Positions 10,902-22,245 of a DNA stretch of 64,000 bases are shown here, piece by piece. The first letter of the stretch is position 1. The number at the start of each line of letters is the position of its first letter. The position numbers and the translations under genes are program-made. The stretch is from Nicotiana tabacum (taxonomy: Eukaryota > Streptophyta > Magnoliopsida > Solanales > Solanaceae): assembly GCF_000715075.1 (NCBI RefSeq), contig NC_134084.1:103768411-103832410 (forward strand), given 5' to 3'. The notes under the pieces were generated by a model that did not search any database, was not told where the DNA came from, and worked only from the letters and a program-made list of their open reading frames with translations.

Positions 10902-12633
10902 TCACTTGCACATCAATGCTCTGCTCATCATCATCGACATATCATCACTCACAGTCTTTCTTGGATTAGAGGTACTAGCAACTCCACCTCTACCACTTCT
11001 TGTAGTCACCACCATAGCATGACTCGTATTGTTCCCACCCTTTGGGTTTACTACCGTGTCACTTGGTAGTACCCCCTTAGGGCGAGTATTCAAAGCTTGA
11101 GAAATTTGACCAAGTTGGACTTCCAAGTTGCGGATAGAAGTGTTGTGGAAGGACAATTGGGCATCAGAGTCGGTGTTTTTCTTCATCATTTGCTCAAACA
11201 TTGTCTCAATCCGTCCCATCTCATTATTGTAAGATCTAGGACCTTGTGATGGATATGGAGGCGGGTTGTTTGGTTGTTGATACATCGGAGGCCTTTGAAA
11301 GCCCGACCCCTGATTCTTGTGATTATTGTTATTCCAACCCACTTAATTATTGTTGCCTCCCCAATTGCTATTATTGTTGCCACCCCAATTGCCTTGGTTT
11401 CCTTGGTTACCCCAATGTTGATTGTTGTTGTTCCCCCAATTGCTTTGGTTGTTGTTGTTGCCACTATTCCAATTCCCTTGTTGACCTTGATTTCCCCAAT
11501 TTCCTTGTGACCTCCATTGTTGTTGATTTCGAGAATTGCCCCGTTGACCCTGATAATTGTTCACATATTGAACCTCTTCACTTTGATCATCACATGAATA
11601 ATCTTGATTATACTCGCTACCACTTTGCTCAAATTGGTCCGGATTGTTTTGAACTTGTTGACCTCGTTGCCTTCTCTTGTTGATCATAATATTCACTCCT
11701 TCCATGGCATTCACTTGTTTTGGCCCTTGAACCTATTGCAACTGAGCCTTTGCCAATTGGTTCATAGTGGTAGTCAACTCGGCTATTGCTTGATCGTGGT
11801 CATGGAGCTCCTTGTGTAGGTGAATAACATTGGGATCACCTTGTGGAACATTAGCTCAATTTTGCCAAACTGAAGAAGTATCCCCCATCTCATCAAGTAC
11901 TTCACACGCTTCGGTGTATGGCATGTTCATAAAATTTCCCCGGCGAGTTGGTTAACTACACACTAGTTCGTAGTGTTAATGCCACGGTAGAATTTTTGTT
12001 GGATCATGCCTTCGATCATATCATTATTCGGACATTCTTTAACAATCATCCAATACCTTTCCCAAATCTCATGAAGCGGTTCATTTGGCTCTTTTTTAAA
12101 AGCAAGGATCTCATCTCTTAGTGTCGCCATATGCCCCGGAGAAAAGAACTTTGCGATGAACTTCTCGGCCAACTCATCCCAAGTGGTGATGGAATGTTTG
12201 GGCAGCCTTTCTAGCCAATCCAAAGCCTTCCCCCTTAGAGAAAATGGGAAAAGCCTTAATCGCAATGCGTCTTCGGAGACATTAGTTTGCTTGCTCCCCC
12301 AACACGTATCAACAAACCTTTGAGATTCTTGTAGGCGTTTTGGTGTAGAGCTCCGATGAAGAAACCCCTCTATTCCAAGAGTGTAAACATGACATTAGTT
12401 ATTTGAAAGTTGCCCGCCCTAATTCGGGGCAAGACTATTGCACTTGCATAGCCTTCATTAGGCAACACCCGGTGTGCTGCCCTTGCTAGAAGTGTGGGAG
12501 GGTTTGGAATATTATCATGAGGCGGTCGGCCTCTCCTTTGTGCTTGAGATTAGAGTTGAATCTCATCCACATGATCATCATCTACCTCCTCCCCCAATGG
12601 CAAATTTCCGAGGGCATCATTGTTAAGAGCCAT
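10902..12633 (-). pseudogene. Athila gag (capsid and nucleocapsid-like), degenerate
   Basis: The start ATG at 12633 (MALNNDALGNLP) follows the primer site by about 100 nt. The capsid part (12265-11963) carries LRLFPFSLRGKALDWLERLP and SITTWDELAEKFIAKFF. Next comes an Asn/Gly/Trp/Gln-rich repeat region (11714-11343, for example NQGNWGGNNNSNWGGNNN), then IRNLEVQLGQISQALNTRP and VVNPKGG before protease. In-frame stops occur early (after DEIQL), at 11963, 11342 and elsewhere. The low-complexity region is a coding minisatellite and probably replaces a classical zinc knuckle in RNA binding (inference). Confidence 0.85.
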
Positions 12634-12730
12634 TTGGTACCTAAAAGCAATTCACAAACAAATTAGAAAAACAGCAGGAAAGAAAAACAAAACACACAAA
12701 TACTCGGATATCTAGCTAAAACCGTCTAAC

Positions 12731-12748
12731 TCCCTGGCAACGGCGCCA
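12731..12748 (-). other. Primer binding site (tRNA-Asp type) of the Athila element
   Basis: The minus-strand TGGCGCCGTTGCCAGGGA lies five bases inside the 5' LTR. Plant tRNA-Asp ends ...GGCAACGGCGCCA, so 13 or more bases pair. Athila-lineage elements are known to use tRNA-Asp. Confidence 0.85.
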
Positions 12749-13645
12749 AAAATTGATCGGGTCCAAGCCTGCACTACTATTGAGTAGAGAGGATGGTCGA
12801 TGCAGTTTTACCCAACAAGGTCGGGATCGAATCCACAACGAGCTAATTTGTTTGGAGTTAGGTTTATATCCAAGTAGAGATGCGGGTTTTGCTCTTAATT
12901 TCACTTCCACAAATGGTTGGTTTGTTTTCTACTTTTAATTATATTATATAGCATGCAATATTTGAAACTAAGTACAATGTTTTTGTTGTTGATAAAGGTT
13001 TAAAGGGATTAGGGTAGTGACTTCTACCTAGGTGGATATCTAACGGGTAGCAAAAATCTAGGACAATCATGTGATTAATTGGGGTCGTAATATAGCTATC
13101 ACACCCGGGTACTCACTCTATACCTCTCGGTAGTTTGAGTGATTTTTCCCAATTTGGCTTTCTCAAATCCAAATGGGTATTCATGCAATACACGTGATAT
13201 TAGCTCAAGTGGGGTATTACTATCTCTAGGTTTAGCCCTTTAATTGGGGCTATCAATTTCTTGAGTTCACCCCAATTCCTTGTTAGTCTAGTTTTCCTAG
13301 ACTTAGTCCCTATTTCTCAAGTAGAGACTAAGTCATAAAGGCATGAATCAGTGTTTGCAACCACTAATTCCATAGTTCTAGCAAGAAATAGACTAAATAC
13401 TACTAACCCATACATATTCAAGCCCTAAAATTCAAGACCTATCAAATACCCACACTAAAGTTGGGTCTACTCATGGAGATAACAGAAATCAAAGATGAAA
13501 TAAAGATAAAATCCATAATACAAGATTAAAAGATGAAAAACTAATGTTAAAAGTTGAATTTAATACAAAATTGCCCAAAATAGAACTTGTAGTTGTCTCA
13601 CGTGCTCAGCAAAAACAAAACTTAACTTAAAAATGTCAAAAAGAT

Positions 13646-13654
13646 CTATTTATA
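13646..13654 (-). promoter_or_regulatory. TATA box of the Athila 5' LTR
   Basis: On minus AGTATAAATAGAT sits just downstream of the CpG-module array and about 0.9 kb before the primer site. It is the expected start point for genomic RNA. The core is identical to the internal TATA at 6483-6475. Confidence 0.6.
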
Positions 13655-13693
13655 CTAAGCTGAAATTTCGGACAAAAATACCCTTGTGGAGGT

Positions 13694-14105
13694 TTCGCGG
13701 CCACGTAATATTAACCGTTGCCGCACTCTTGCTTTTGCGGCCGCATGATTTTGATCGTGGTCCGTATTTCTTCGCATCTGGGTCTGGGTTGAACCTTGTT
13801 TCGCGGACAACATACTTTCCACCGCGTCTGCGTGAGAGACTTCAGCGGCCACATAATTTAGGCGCGGACCGCCCTTCTCACTTTTGCATCACTTGTGAAC
13901 TCTCTGAATCTTGGGAACAGCAGTCCGCGAAATTCCAATTGCGTCTGCAATGGTACTTTCACGGGTCGCCTCTTTCTGACGCGGTCCGCGTTCATATTTG
14001 TGACCAAAAACAACCTCTCTGATTCTCCATTTCACGGGCCGTATATTTATGATCGCGTCTGCGTTGATACGTTCGCGGCTGTACGTTTTTGTCGCGGTCC
14101 GCATT
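13694..14105. repeat. CpG-module array in the Athila 5' LTR
   Basis: Copies such as TCGCGGCCACG, TTGCGGCCGCATG, CGCGGACCGCC, CGCGGTCCGCG and CGCGGTCCGCA repeat across about 400 bp with spacings near 20 bp or multiples of it. They correspond to 1121-1510 in the other LTR but have decayed at different positions. Confidence 0.8.
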
Positions 14106-14300
14106 CCACAGCTCTTGGCCAGTCTTGGTCTTTGTTCAAATTTTGACTCCTTTATGAGTTGATCATAGCTATTTTGGCTCATTGTGAACAATCCCTACAA
14201 GCAAGCATATTACATCAGTTTTTGGGATTACCTTTATGCATTTTAAGCCCAAAAGTGCAAGTAAAAGAGAGCAAATAATGGTTAAAATCCCCACTTATCA

Positions 14301-15210
14301 ACTATTTAGTGAGAAAGGAATGCAATATTATGTGAAGAACATGCAAGAACCTCCAAAGCCTCATTCGCCAAAAAGGAAAATAAATGTAATAACCAGTGGT
14401 AAGAAGGTTAATGGAGTTACATACAAGGCAACAAAAAGAACATCCAAGATCTCAGTGAGCCACGACAAGCGAATTAGAAAAGGTTTGGAAGAAGATAGCA
14501 TAACATTTGATGATGAAAATGCGGATAGCTTGTTCATCCCTCATAATAATGCGCTGGTAATATCTTTACTTGATCATGATACTAATGTCAAGCAGTTTTG
14601 ATTGATCCAGGTAGCTCTGTGAATATTATATTATTAAGAGTGGTTAACGAGATGCAAGCGGATGACCATGTCATGCCCAAGGCTCGATCTTTGTCTGGGT
14701 TCGATAATTCTAGTATTATAACTAAGGGAGAAATTATGCTATCAACGTTCGTAGAGGATGTCATGAAAGATACCAAATTTCAAAGTGGTGGATGCAGAAA
14801 TTGCTTACAACAAAATTCTAGGAAGGTTATGGATTCATGATATGGATGCAGTCCGGTCAACTTTGCATCAGGTAATCAAATTCCCATCACAGTAGGAGAT
14901 CCGTCAGATCAGGGCGGATCAACAGGCGGCATGAGAAACCAACACATTCGCTATCGCTTCTGGAACATTCGAAGACACGAAAAATAAAAATTTTAGTGTC
15001 CAATTGTGGAGTACGAGGAACGAGGCAGATATAGATGCGAAATCCGACGTGATTTAGGACCCATAGGAGAACCAAAACTATTAAGACAACTACGGAAGAG
15101 CTCGAAGCTATTATACGGTTCGTCTAATGGCCCGATAGAAAAGTTTATATTGGGACAAACTTGAGCCTGGAGATGAAAAGTAAGTTAGTTGAATTTTTAC
15201 GCGCTAACGC
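14301..15210 (+). pseudogene. Tat/Retand gag end and protease (piece 2 of 5)
   Basis: Resumes directly after the Athila insertion. An open stretch (about 14301-14600) gives gag-protease linker, then LIDPGSSVNIILLRVV, an aspartic protease active-site motif (D-P-G-S-S), reached by a one-base frame change near 14598. After FVEDVMKDTKFQ another frame change leads to VDAEIAYNKILGRLWIHD. Further on, several stops interrupt the protease-RT linker up to the hAT insertion at 15211. Confidence 0.8.
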
Positions 15211-15345
15211 TATGGCTGTCCAACGGGACGGGACGACATTTAAGCGGGATGGAACGGGACAGGACAAAACGGTCGGTCCATTCCGTCTCGCTAACAAATG
15301 GGATGGGAAGGGATGAAACGGGATGGGACGAGACGGGTTCGTGGT
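15211..15345. repeat. Left subterminal GGGACGGGA repeat region of the hAT element
   Basis: The terminal 135 bp contain many variants of GGGACGGGAC, GGGATGGAACGGG and GGGATGGGACGAGACGGG. The right end (18795-18998) has the mirror arrangement. Subterminal motif clusters are known transposase-binding regions in hAT elements; here the density is unusually high. Confidence 0.75.
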
Positions 15346-15906
15346 CCTTAAGTGTAGTTTTTTTTTAAATTACTATATTTTTAAAGTTTGCAACGGCTAG
15401 ATTTTTGACTTATTTAATAAACTTAAATATTAAAATAAAAATTAGAAAAGTAACTAAAGAATTATAAAATATTAAAACAAAAAACTTGTAATGAAATATT
15501 CGAGTAATTATAAATTTATAATAGAGTTGTAATTTATTTAATATAATTTCAAAGTATTAAGTAACTAAGACAATTCATAAAAATAATTCAACGCTTAGAT
15601 CCTTTTATTTTATTAATAGAACTTTCAAATCTCAAATACAAATATAATTCTTTTGAAGAGCACCTAATCTACGCAGCCACCTTCTAGGAAGGGTTCTGTT
15701 TGAACTAGGCCTCTTAGTAGCCAATTACAAATTATCATACTAATATTTGTAAGGTCCTATATAGCTTCTTTATAACTTATCAATAATATCTCTCAAACAT
15801 TATGCTGGAATTGGCAATGTTGATTGATGTTTCATGAGCTCCAAGCCGTCATCGCTCCCAGTGCTAAGTATCTCATTGTATTCTTCTTCTTCTTCTTCCC
15901 TAGTGG

Positions 15907-18055
15907 TTAATTTTTCCTTCTTTCTAAATTAATCCAATCTCTGAATAATACGGAAATCTCTGGACTGTCCTCCGCTAATGCATGTCTATGATCTCCAATT
16001 TGAAATCTTGCCGCGGTAAAAGGACTCTCCGATGCTACTGGTGATGCTTGAACAGTCAGGATATCTCGGGCCATTATTGAAAGTGTTGGAAAAGCCTTGC
16101 CACGCTCCCTCCACCATGACAAAAGTTATTTGTTGCCTTCTTCGTCTTTAATACTTTCCAATCCTTAATTAAGATAAGAATCAAGTTTATCATCAATAGA
16201 GGAATCAAAACCTGTTATATCATCCATATCTTCCCATAAAACTTCTGCTCTAGACTTAGAAGTAGAAGGAGCAGTTTCACAACATGTTGTTTCCATAGAT
16301 TTATATTTATCAAACATTGATCTAGCATAAGAATATATATGCTAGCTTGGCAGTCTTCGAGAGATGGTTGTTCATTTTCTTAAATTGTTAAATTCTCATA
16401 AATTTTACGAACAAGTCCCTTTGCACCTCTTAGTTTTAAAGATGTGTTAAGTAGAGCAGAAATTAAATAAACTTCGGGAATAGGAAAAAAATACTTTTTA
16501 GATTTTGAAATCATTTCATTAATGGCTGGTGCATAAGTTGAATTTGTTTTATACTTACCAAATACAACATAAATTCCACAAATATACCGTAATATTTGTG
16601 TAACAGTAGGATAATATATACCAGAAAATTATTTTGTAGCATAATAAAAAATTTCTAAAAATTTAGTAAGCTCTTTGATCCTATCCCAATCAGAATCAAC
16701 AATTTGATAAGCGGGGATATCATTATGCATATTAAATACCTTTTGGATAGGAACCCAATAATCATAAGCAACTTTAAGCATTTCATAAGTAGAATTCCAC
16801 CTAGTACAAACATCTTTTGAAACTTTTCTAAATGGAAGGCTAGCACTAGCACATTGTTGAGCAAATTCATGAATTCTACTCGCTTTATTAGCACGAAAAA
16901 TATAAGCACAAGTATGTTGTATTTTACTACAAGCATCAGAAAATAAATTAAGACCATCTTTTACAACTAAGTTAAAAATATGGCATGCACATCTAACATG
17001 AAAAATTGCTAAATTAATTGGACAAAGTCTAGATTTTAAGTTATTTGCTGCGGTTGTGTTAGCAGAAGCATTATCTAAGGTAATAGTTAAAACTTTATCA
17101 ATGAGTCCATAAAAATCAAGCATTTGTAGAACGGTAGTTGCAATATATGCTCCAGTGTGTTTTGAATCAATAAATTTATAACCAATAATACGTTTTTGCA
17201 TGTTCTAGTGATGATCAACACAATGACATGTAACAGTTAAATAATCACAACCATTAGGACTACGACCTATATTAGATGTGATAGATACTTTACAATCTAA
17301 GTAAAAAAATACACAACGAATATATTGAAGATATTCAGTTTGAAATTTAAAAACATCATTTCTAACCGTGGTCTTAGGAAAACCTTGAAAAGCAAGGTAG
17401 TTTCTTGTATATAATTCACAAAAGTAGGGTGAGAAAGGAAAAGTAAAAGGTAAGCCACAGACAGCCACCATTTTTGCTAAGTTCTTACGATCTCTATCTT
17501 TGTTATAGGGGCATAAAACATGACCAGAAGCGGGGTCAAGTTGTTGTTGAATTTTATTAGAACCAGATCCACTAGGAGTGCCAGTACCGGTGGTAGGATC
17601 TATAATTTTTCTAGCTTCTATGTTAGCTTGTATCCATAAAGATTTGTGATCCTTTTTTAAGTGTCTAGTTAAACCCCCCGTCCCACCACTTTTTGTGTGT
17701 GCAAATTGGTGCTTACATTTTTCACATATAGCACGATGACTGACTTTATCATGTTTAAAAAATTTCCATACAAGTGATATTTTGGGACGATCAGCCTTAG
17801 GCTTACCCCTTACAGGGGTATAGGGGGTAAAGCTCCAGACCGAGATTGACTCTGAGTTGGAGCTTGTGTTGCAGGACTAGTGGGTGTTTCATCTAATTCT
17901 TCTTCCTCATTTTCTGTATCCTCATTTTCTTCGTCCTCAAAAAAAATATCATTGCCAAATTGTCTTTGTAAAGTTTCATGATCTAGTTGTTCTCTGACAT
18001 TAACAACATAAAATGCGGGGGGTTGAAAAAATGAAGCTTCATCAACATGAGTCAT
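15907..18055 (-). pseudogene. hAT transposase, degenerate
   Basis: Minus order: an acidic N-terminus (18055-17810: EDEENEDTENEEEELDE). After a frame change near 17815 comes a BED-type finger (ICEKCKHQFAHT, then GGTGGLTRHLKKDH). A linker region and the catalytic segment follow (17201-16629: TITLDNASANTTAANNLK, CACHIFNLVVKDGL, VSKDVCTRWNSTYEML). The C-terminal hAT dimerisation region is at 16122-15907 (SWWRERGKAFPTLSIMARDI; ASPVASESPF). Stops occur at 17205-17203 (Trp codon to TAG), near 16628 and in the region before the dimerisation part. An upstream Pro/Asn repeat (NPSPNPSPNP) gives the TTAGGA-like DNA at 18085-18125. It would excise and reinsert the element in the nucleus. Confidence 0.88.
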
Positions 18056-18794
18056 TTCATCTATATATTTTCTAATTCTAGGAGAAGGGTTAGGATTAGG
18101 ACTAGGATTAGGACTAGGATTAGGATTACTACCACTTTCACCTTTACTATTTTTTTACTACTTTTTTTAAACATGCCAAATACATTTTTAGGTATCATAA
18201 TCTAAATACAAAATTAAATTAAAAAAGCTAACACAAAAATTAAACACACAAATGAAATACGAAAATAGAACACGTAAAGTAAACACAAAAATTAAGCACT
18301 AAAATGATACGCAAAAATTATATATTAAAATTAGGAGATGGGACGAGTGCACCGTGATTAAATATTGAAACTTGAAGAAATTGCCCAAAATATTGCTCCA
18401 AATACTTGACGAATTAATTTGAATCTTGAAAGTTGCTCCAAAAATTTGTCCAATTACTTGAAACTTGAAAGTTATCACTTGATAGTTGATACGTAATAGT
18501 TGATAGTAACAAAATTGAGAAAGTAATATAGATAGAATATTAGAATGTAAGAGATTTGAGAGATAAGATTGATTTTTTGTGGGAAAAAAATGAAGAAGGA
18601 TGGTGGTATTTATAGCAGAAAATAGGGCCAAAGTGTAATTTAATAAACTTAGGGGTTATATTAAAAGTTTGGGGGTAGGGGTGTTTTGGGGGTGGGGGTC
18701 ATTTTTGGCCGTTTTTAACGTTGGCAACGGCTATTTTTTCAATTTAAGCCATTGCCCAACAACTAGATTTCAAAAAACAAAAAATAATCCAGGT

Positions 18795-18998
18795 GGAACG
18801 GGACAGGATGAAACGGGATAGGACAAACGGGACGAAATGGTCGTCACGTCCCAACCTGTGTCCCATTTAACATTGGCCCATCCCGTTTAAATTGAAGTGG
18901 GACGGGACGGGAGGGGACCGGGACTGGAACAAGACGCCGGACGGGACGGGATGCCGGACGGAACGGGACGGGATGGCCCGTCCCGTTGGACTGCCATA
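18795..18998. repeat. Right subterminal GGGACGGGA repeat region of the hAT element
   Basis: Contains GGAACGGGACAGG, GGGATAGGACAAACGGGACG, GGGACGGGACGGGAGGGGAC and GACGGGACGGGATGCCGG, ending in the right inverted repeat. It is a counterpart of 15211-15345. Confidence 0.75.
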
Positions 18999-19006
18999 GC
19001 TAACTC

Positions 19007-19725
19007 TGAGTGTTTTGTCTGGTCGCAATCAGATATGACAAATATACCTCCGGAGGCAATGACTCACAATTTAAATGAAGATCCATTACACCCTCCAGTA
19101 AAGAAAAAGAAATGAAAGCAAGAAGCATTCAAAAATCAGGTAATTCCAGAGGAGGTACATAAACTTCTAAAAATTGGTTCAATTCGAGAGATAAAGTACT
19201 GTGAATGGTTAGTTAATATTATTGTAGTCCCAAAGAAAAATGGAAAATGGCGAGTATGTGTAGACTATACTTATCTAAATAAAACATGTCTCAAAGATTC
19301 ATTTGCTTTACCGCATATAGATCAATTAATTGATTATACCACAGGTCATAAGCTTTTGAGTTTCTTAGATGTGTATTCTGGATATAACCAAATAAAAATA
19401 GATCCTCTAGACGAGGAAAAACGTCTTTCATTACAGATAGGGGGACTTATTGCTACAAGGTCATGCTTTTTGGCTTGAAAAATGCTGGAGTTACGTATCA
19501 GAGGTTGGTGACTAAAATGTTCCAAGAACATTTAGAAAATACCATGGAAGTCTACATCGATTACATGCGAGTAAAATCAGCACAAACAGAAGATCATCTC
19601 AAGCATCTGAATGAAACCTTTGAAATTCTCAGCAAGTATAATATGAAGTTAAACCCGGAAAAATGTGCTTTTTGTGTAACCTCAGGTAAACTTTTAGGGT
19701 TTTTTCTGTAACAGGGAATCAAAGT
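19007..19725 (+). pseudogene. Tat/Retand reverse transcriptase (piece 3 of 5)
   Basis: Picks up at FVWSQSDMTNIPPEAMTHNL. It continues through VVPKKNGKWRVCVDYTYLNK, LLSFLDVYSGYNQIKIDPLD, VMLFGLKNAGVTYQRLVTKM and the active-site motif. The catalytic YIDD is changed to YIDY (MEVYIDYMRVKS), so the enzyme would be dead even without the stops and frame changes (for example near 19113, 19450 and 19710). It ends where the Tekay LTR begins at 19726 and continues at 29507-29512. Confidence 0.88.
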
Positions 19726-22245
19726 TTTCACAAACCAATTGAATTATAGGTCGTGATGGCGCCCAATACCATTGTTAGGTAAGCCAACACGGAAATATTA
19801 ATAAGTTCTCGTTTTACTTTACTAAAACAAATACAGTAATTTCTTAAGTTGAAGTTAAAACAAGTGATAATCAGTAACGTACCAAACATAATTATACAAT
19901 CCCAAAAGAATAGTCTACTAATGTGTGTGCCAAGACCTGGTGTCACAAGTATTCGGGAATCTAGTAGAATATACAAAAGAGTAAATATATCCTACTGTCT
20001 GAAATACAATAGACAACAAAAAGTAAAGAGAGACTCCATCAAGCTGCTGAACGACATAGGAAGCGGGCAGCTCACCGTGGAAGTCTCGGACTATGATTAG
20101 GAATGCGCACTAGACTGGTACCCAGATGTACCTCCCTCAAATCATGTACAATTAAGTACAGAAGCGTAGTATGAGTACATAAAAAATATGTACCCAGTAA
20201 GTATCCCATCTAATCTCGAAGAAGTAGAGACGAGAGGTCGACTTGATACTTACTAGGGTGAATAATATAATAAAGTTTTATGCTGAGCATGGATGTCACA
20301 GATAATATCAATTTATAGCAGGAAGTGATAAGTCATGCCTAGATAGCATCACAATTAACCATTTAAGCCATGAATAAGATTTCACATAAATATCATGCGC
20401 ACGTTATGCCGAGGTCGACGGCCCGGTCCAACAAAAAAGAAACTGTGCACTGCCAGAGGGTTGAATGGCGCGAACCATAGATGCATCTATTTCAACCGAG
20501 GCAATCGGCCCGATCCACAAATATCAACTATCATCAAGAAGGAGCATAAAGGCGCATTATATTCAAATAATTCATACAAGTGTTCAAACAAGTGCATACG
20601 TTCACATAGGTTCATTTCCAAATTTCTAGCATATCTTAAGTGATCTCATTAGCATGAAAGGATATAAACATTTACAAATTTAGCATGATACGGGTCCTAA
20701 ACTACCCGGACAATTAATATAGTAGTAGATATGTACGGACTCTCGTCATCTAGTGCGTACTTAGCCCCCGCATTTAGTGACAATTTATTCAATTATTACA
20801 CCTACGGGGACAATTCCCTCTTACAAGGTTAGAAAGGAGACTTACCTCACTCCAAAGCGTACTTCCAATACCAAGAATGTGCTTAAACCCTCAATTATGA
20901 GCCAAACGATCCAAAACTAATTAAACGAGGTAGGAACTAGTCAATACAAGCTCACAAGTTTGCATTCTAACTATTAAAGTAATTTTCCAACCCCAAACAC
21001 AAGTTTCCTAAAATCTGACCCCGGGCCCATGTGCCCGGATTCTGAAATTTTTCGAAGAAAGTTGTTCTTCATAACCCCAGGATCAATAATATATGATTTC
21101 TACTTCATTTCATAACGAATTTCATTTTTAATCTAACTTTTATCAAAACTATAGGTTTTGCTCTAATCCCAAAATTTTCCTTAAATCTTTGTGTGTTAAT
21201 CTGCCTGAGGTTCAAGTATTAAACTAGAAATAAATAGGATGAACTTACCTCAAGATGCTAGGTGAAAGTCTTCTCTCAAGAGCTCCAAAATCGCCCAATA
21301 AATGAGTGAAAATGAGAAAAAATAGCCTAGAGCCCGTAATAAATGAAGCTCATTGCTTCAGTGATTTCCGCATCTGCGGAATGGTGTCTGCTTCTACGGA
21401 AATTCAGCTCGGCCACTGGGCCGCTTCTGTGGGAAGCAACCGCTTCTGCGGAAGCTTGGCCGCTTCTGCGGTTTCTGGCTTGGCCTGCCTTGGCCGCTTC
21501 TGCGAGGGGGCGACCGCTTCTGCGGTCTCGCATATGCGGCTAACCAACCGTAAGTGCGATTATGATAGCAACCTGGAGCTTCGGCTCCTTCCCAAGTTTT
21601 CCAACTTCACTCGAGCCTCGCCCGATTGATGCTCGGGGCCCCCGGTCCCCACCCGAACATACGGACAAGTTTGAAATCATAAAGCGGACTCACTCGAACC
21701 CTCGGAACACCCAAAACAACACTAAATCTAAGAATCACCCCTTAAAACCAATTGAATCAAAATTATGAACTTCAAGTTCTTCAATTCACTTCTAACGCGC
21801 CAAAACATACTTATACTACTCGGATTGACACTAAATTTTGTGGGCAAGTCTTAAATGTTATATTGGACCTGTACCGAGCTCCAGAACTAACATACGGGCC
21901 CGATACCAATATGATCAAGCATTATTTAATTTTATTAAAGCCTTAGAATTTCAGTTTAACAATTTCTAACAAAAATTCATTACTCGAGCCAGGGACCTCG
22001 GAATTCGATTCCGGGCATACGCCCAGGTCCCATATTTTCCTAGGTTTGCTAAAAATGTTGACCAAAGTCAAACTTATCCTTTTAAGAAAATCTTAGGGAA
22101 TCAAGTGTGCCTATTACAACTAAAACTCTTCCAAATCCCGAACCAACCATCCCTGCAGGTCGTAAATTAGTTAAAGCAAGCATGGAAAGTTTTATTTTAG
22201 GGGGACAGGGTTCTAAAAGGCAAAATGACATGTTGGGTCGTCACA
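19726..22245 (-). repeat. 3' LTR of the Tekay element
   Basis: Begins TTTCACAAACC (TG decayed to TT, family start TGTCACGACCC) and ends GTCGTCACA. Compared with the right LTR it keeps two segments, about 20220-20500 and 20890-21150, that are missing there. CpG modules are at 21368-21557. Confidence 0.9.
21368..21557. repeat. CpG-module array in the Tekay 3' LTR (20-bp period)
   Basis: A 12-bp near-palindrome CCGCTTCTGCGG and variants start at 21368, 21388, 21421, 21440, 21460, 21494 and 21514, then CGCATATGCGG at about 21529. Many steps are 19-20 bp. The core differs from the Athila module but the spacing and CG palindrome design are the same. Confidence 0.85.

Larger units (their letters stand above)
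191..14300 (-). mobile_element. Athila-type Ty3-gypsy retrotransposon, full length, degenerate
   Basis: A complete LTR retrotransposon on the minus strand inserted into the older Tat/Retand gag. The 5-bp target duplication ACTAT is at 186-190 and 14301-14305. Its ends are TG...CA. The 5' LTR is on the right (12754-14300) and the 3' LTR on the left (191-1707). The primer site matches the 3' end of tRNA-Asp, as is known for Athila. The order on minus is gag, protease, RT, RNase H, integrase, an internal promoter-like region, a 3' accessory ORF and a polypurine tract. About 14.1 kb fits the large Athila class. Several stops and frameshifts show it is not coding-competent. Gag and protease motifs (FPFSLRGKALDWLERLP; GANINLMPYSVFKTLGIG) support the Athila lineage. 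Confidence 0.9.
12754..14300 (-). repeat. 5' LTR of the Athila-type element
   Basis: Matches the 3' LTR at 191-1707 and ends TGATCGGG...CACTTATCA against the ACTAT duplication. In minus sense the CpG-module array spans about 14105-13694 and the TATA box follows at 13654-13646. A 40-bp segment near 13318-13360 is absent from the left copy, and the left copy has about 25 bp (near 866-890) absent here. Confidence 0.9.
15211..18998 (-). mobile_element. hAT-superfamily DNA transposon
   Basis: Terminal inverted repeats TATGGCTGTCCAACGGGACG (left) and TATGGCAGTCCAACGGGACG (right end, minus) differ by one base. The 8-bp target duplication GCTAACGC (15203-15210) and GCTAACTC (18999-19006) has one mismatch. 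The 3.8-kb length, BED zinc finger, hAT core and C-terminal dimerisation region all fit an autonomous-type hAT that has since decayed. It split the Tat/Retand protease-RT region; host reading resumes at 19007. Confidence 0.92.

Noticed and set aside
18085..18125. Telomere-like TTAGGATTAGGACTAGGA run
   Set aside because: Not the plant telomere unit (TTTAGGG). It is the coding DNA of an Asn/Pro/Ser repeat in the hAT transposase N-terminus.
21306..21629. Ala/Ser-rich open frame on + in the Tekay LTR (and its mate at 28533-28769)
   Set aside because: It is the translation of the CpG-module array, opposite to the element, and the frame is not kept between the two LTRs.
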